From assembly GCA_964577195.1 (NCBI GenBank), contig CAZNYF010000071.1, forward strand, positions 1 to 14,543: 14,543 bases of DNA, written 5' to 3'. Made by a program: the position numbers and the translations under genes. The stretch comes from HyVt-560 sp964577195 (GTDB lineage: Bacteria; Pseudomonadota; Gammaproteobacteria; UWMA-0217). Shown one piece after another: positions 13,826-14,543 of the stretch (within the stretch, counting starts at the first letter, position 1; each line of letters opens with the position of its first letter). The notes under the pieces were generated by a model. It was not told the DNA's origin. It saw nothing but the letters and a program-made list of their open reading frames with translations, and did not search any database.

Positions 13826-13916
13826 ACATAACGCTTTAACTGTGAGCCGAAAACGAAATTCTGGGTGGATTGCGGGGTGATTATCGGGTTTTAAACAATA
13901 CCCACAAAAGCATAAC
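13826..13916 (-). other. integron attC-like remnant (tentative)
   Basis: On the minus strand, GTTATGC (13910-13916) and GTTATGT (13826-13832) are direct repeats 84 bp apart, in the 122-bp cvfB-DUF4188 spacer. The right end reads CGGCTCACAG then TTAAAGCGTTATG, which resembles the 3' half of attC sites (CGGCTTAAC..AAGCGTTA in aadA1, from memory). GTTTAA..CCGA upstream can partly pair with TCGG..TTAAA. A proper R'' box (RYYYAAC) is not seen, and the RRR triplet is ATG rather than all purines, so this is only suggestive. Confidence 0.25.
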
Positions 13917-13925
13917 GAGATACGG

Positions 13926-14543
13926 TTAGACCAGTGAAACCAGGTCTTTAGATATTGTGATTTTGCGTTGTTTGTAGAGTGCGCCGAGGGCTTTTTTGTA
14001 GCTACCTTTGCTGACGTGATATTGCTTGTAAATATCATTGGGGGGGCTTTTGTCGGTGAGGGGTGAGGTGCCATTATTGGTTTGCAGGTGTTGCAGGATT
14101 TTATCGGTGAGTTGATTGCGATCGGTTGCCTGGCTGCCGGAGAGTTGTAGCGCAAGATCAATACGTTTATCTTCGCGGATGGTTTTTACGAATGCGGATA
14201 TTTTTTGTCCGACGCGCAGTGGGCGGAATATTTCATTTTCATACAATAAACCCAGCACTGATCCGTCGATAACGGCTTTGTAGCCTAGATCGGATTTTCC
14301 CCAAATTTGGATTTCTACGGCTTGTCTCGGTTTTAGGTAAATGCTGGTTTCCGGAAGATAATCATCTAACCGACTGGAGCCGGTAATACGACCACTTTGC
14401 TCATCAATAAATGGATAGATGACGTAGGTATTGCCCTCTTTCATGGGGATGATTTGCTCGTTATAAGGTACGAGTAAATCTTTAGTTAGCCCCCAATCCA
14501 GAAATGCGCCGATGCGATTAACCTGTACAACTTTGAGTGCAGC
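13926..14543 (-). CDS. cvfB: CvfB-like S1 RNA-binding protein (5' end off the window)
   Basis: 205 residues visible; the frame is open to the right edge, so the N-terminus is missing (full family length about 280 aa) and the internal ATG at 14444 is not the start. First visible S1-like unit: VVQVNRIGAFLDWGLTKDLL then VPYNEQIIPM and ITGSSRLDDYLP. Second: VEIQIWGKSDLGYKAVIDGS to FVKTIREDKRIDLALQ. The C-terminal winged-helix part ends with YHVSKGSYKKALGALYKQRK. The CvfB/YitL family binds RNA and affects virulence-factor expression in Staphylococcus aureus; its role in gammaproteobacteria is unclear. No terminator seen at its 3' end. Confidence 0.9.
   Translation of the reverse strand, partial: AALKVVQVNRIGAFLDWGLTKDLLVPYNEQIIPMKEGNTYVIYPFIDEQSGRITGSSRLDDYLPETSIYLKPRQAVEIQIWGKSDLGYKAVIDGSVLGLLYENEIFRPLRVGQKISAFVKTIREDKRIDLALQLSGSQATDRNQLTDKILQHLQTNNGTSPLTDKSPPNDIYKQYHVSKGSYKKALGALYKQRKITISKDLVSLV

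Overview
The window is a piece of a gammaproteobacterial chromosome (weak inference: a Cellvibrio/Teredinibacter-like relative). Evidence is the full isc gene order (iscR-iscS-iscU-iscA-hscB-hscA-fdx-iscX), with cysteine spacing like that of E. coli, plus DUF1249, DUF853 and CvfB homologues.

Layout. Positions 199-5669 (minus strand) carry the iron-sulfur cluster assembly operon, driven by a promoter that overlaps a near-consensus IscR type 1 site (5733-5757). The operon is not compact. A 130-bp inverted-repeat element sits between iscA and hscB. A REP-like repeat plus a long bidirectional terminator-like hairpin sit between hscB and hscA. The 5' end of hscA is lost in a run of exactly 100 N (2245-2344). 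Next come a DUF1249 gene (minus) diverging from a PGM1-type phosphoglucomutase gene (plus), another REP copy, and a TMEM143-like DUF3754 membrane protein gene.

From 9600 rightwards the window looks accessory. It holds a VapBC-type toxin-antitoxin pair, then a two-gene ATPase module (DUF853 HerA/YjgR-like and DUF815/COG2607-like). This module is flanked by two inverted copies of a 167/168-bp palindromic element (10303-10469 and 13147-13314). The two copies are about 80% identical by hand alignment, and several of their differences are paired, compensatory changes that keep the stems intact. After the second copy come an AT-rich DUF4188 gene, a short stretch resembling the 3' half of an integron attC site, and the 3' part of a cvfB-like S1 RNA-binding gene that runs off the right edge.

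How the genes work together. IscS supplies sulfur to the IscU scaffold; HscB and HscA release the cluster with ferredoxin, IscA and IscX assisting; IscR senses cluster status and represses the operon. The phosphoglucomutase links glucose-1-phosphate and glucose-6-phosphate. The two ATPases probably form one unit of unknown function. The most unusual structure is the pair of covarying palindromic elements around them. No transposase, integrase, rRNA, tRNA or CRISPR array was seen.
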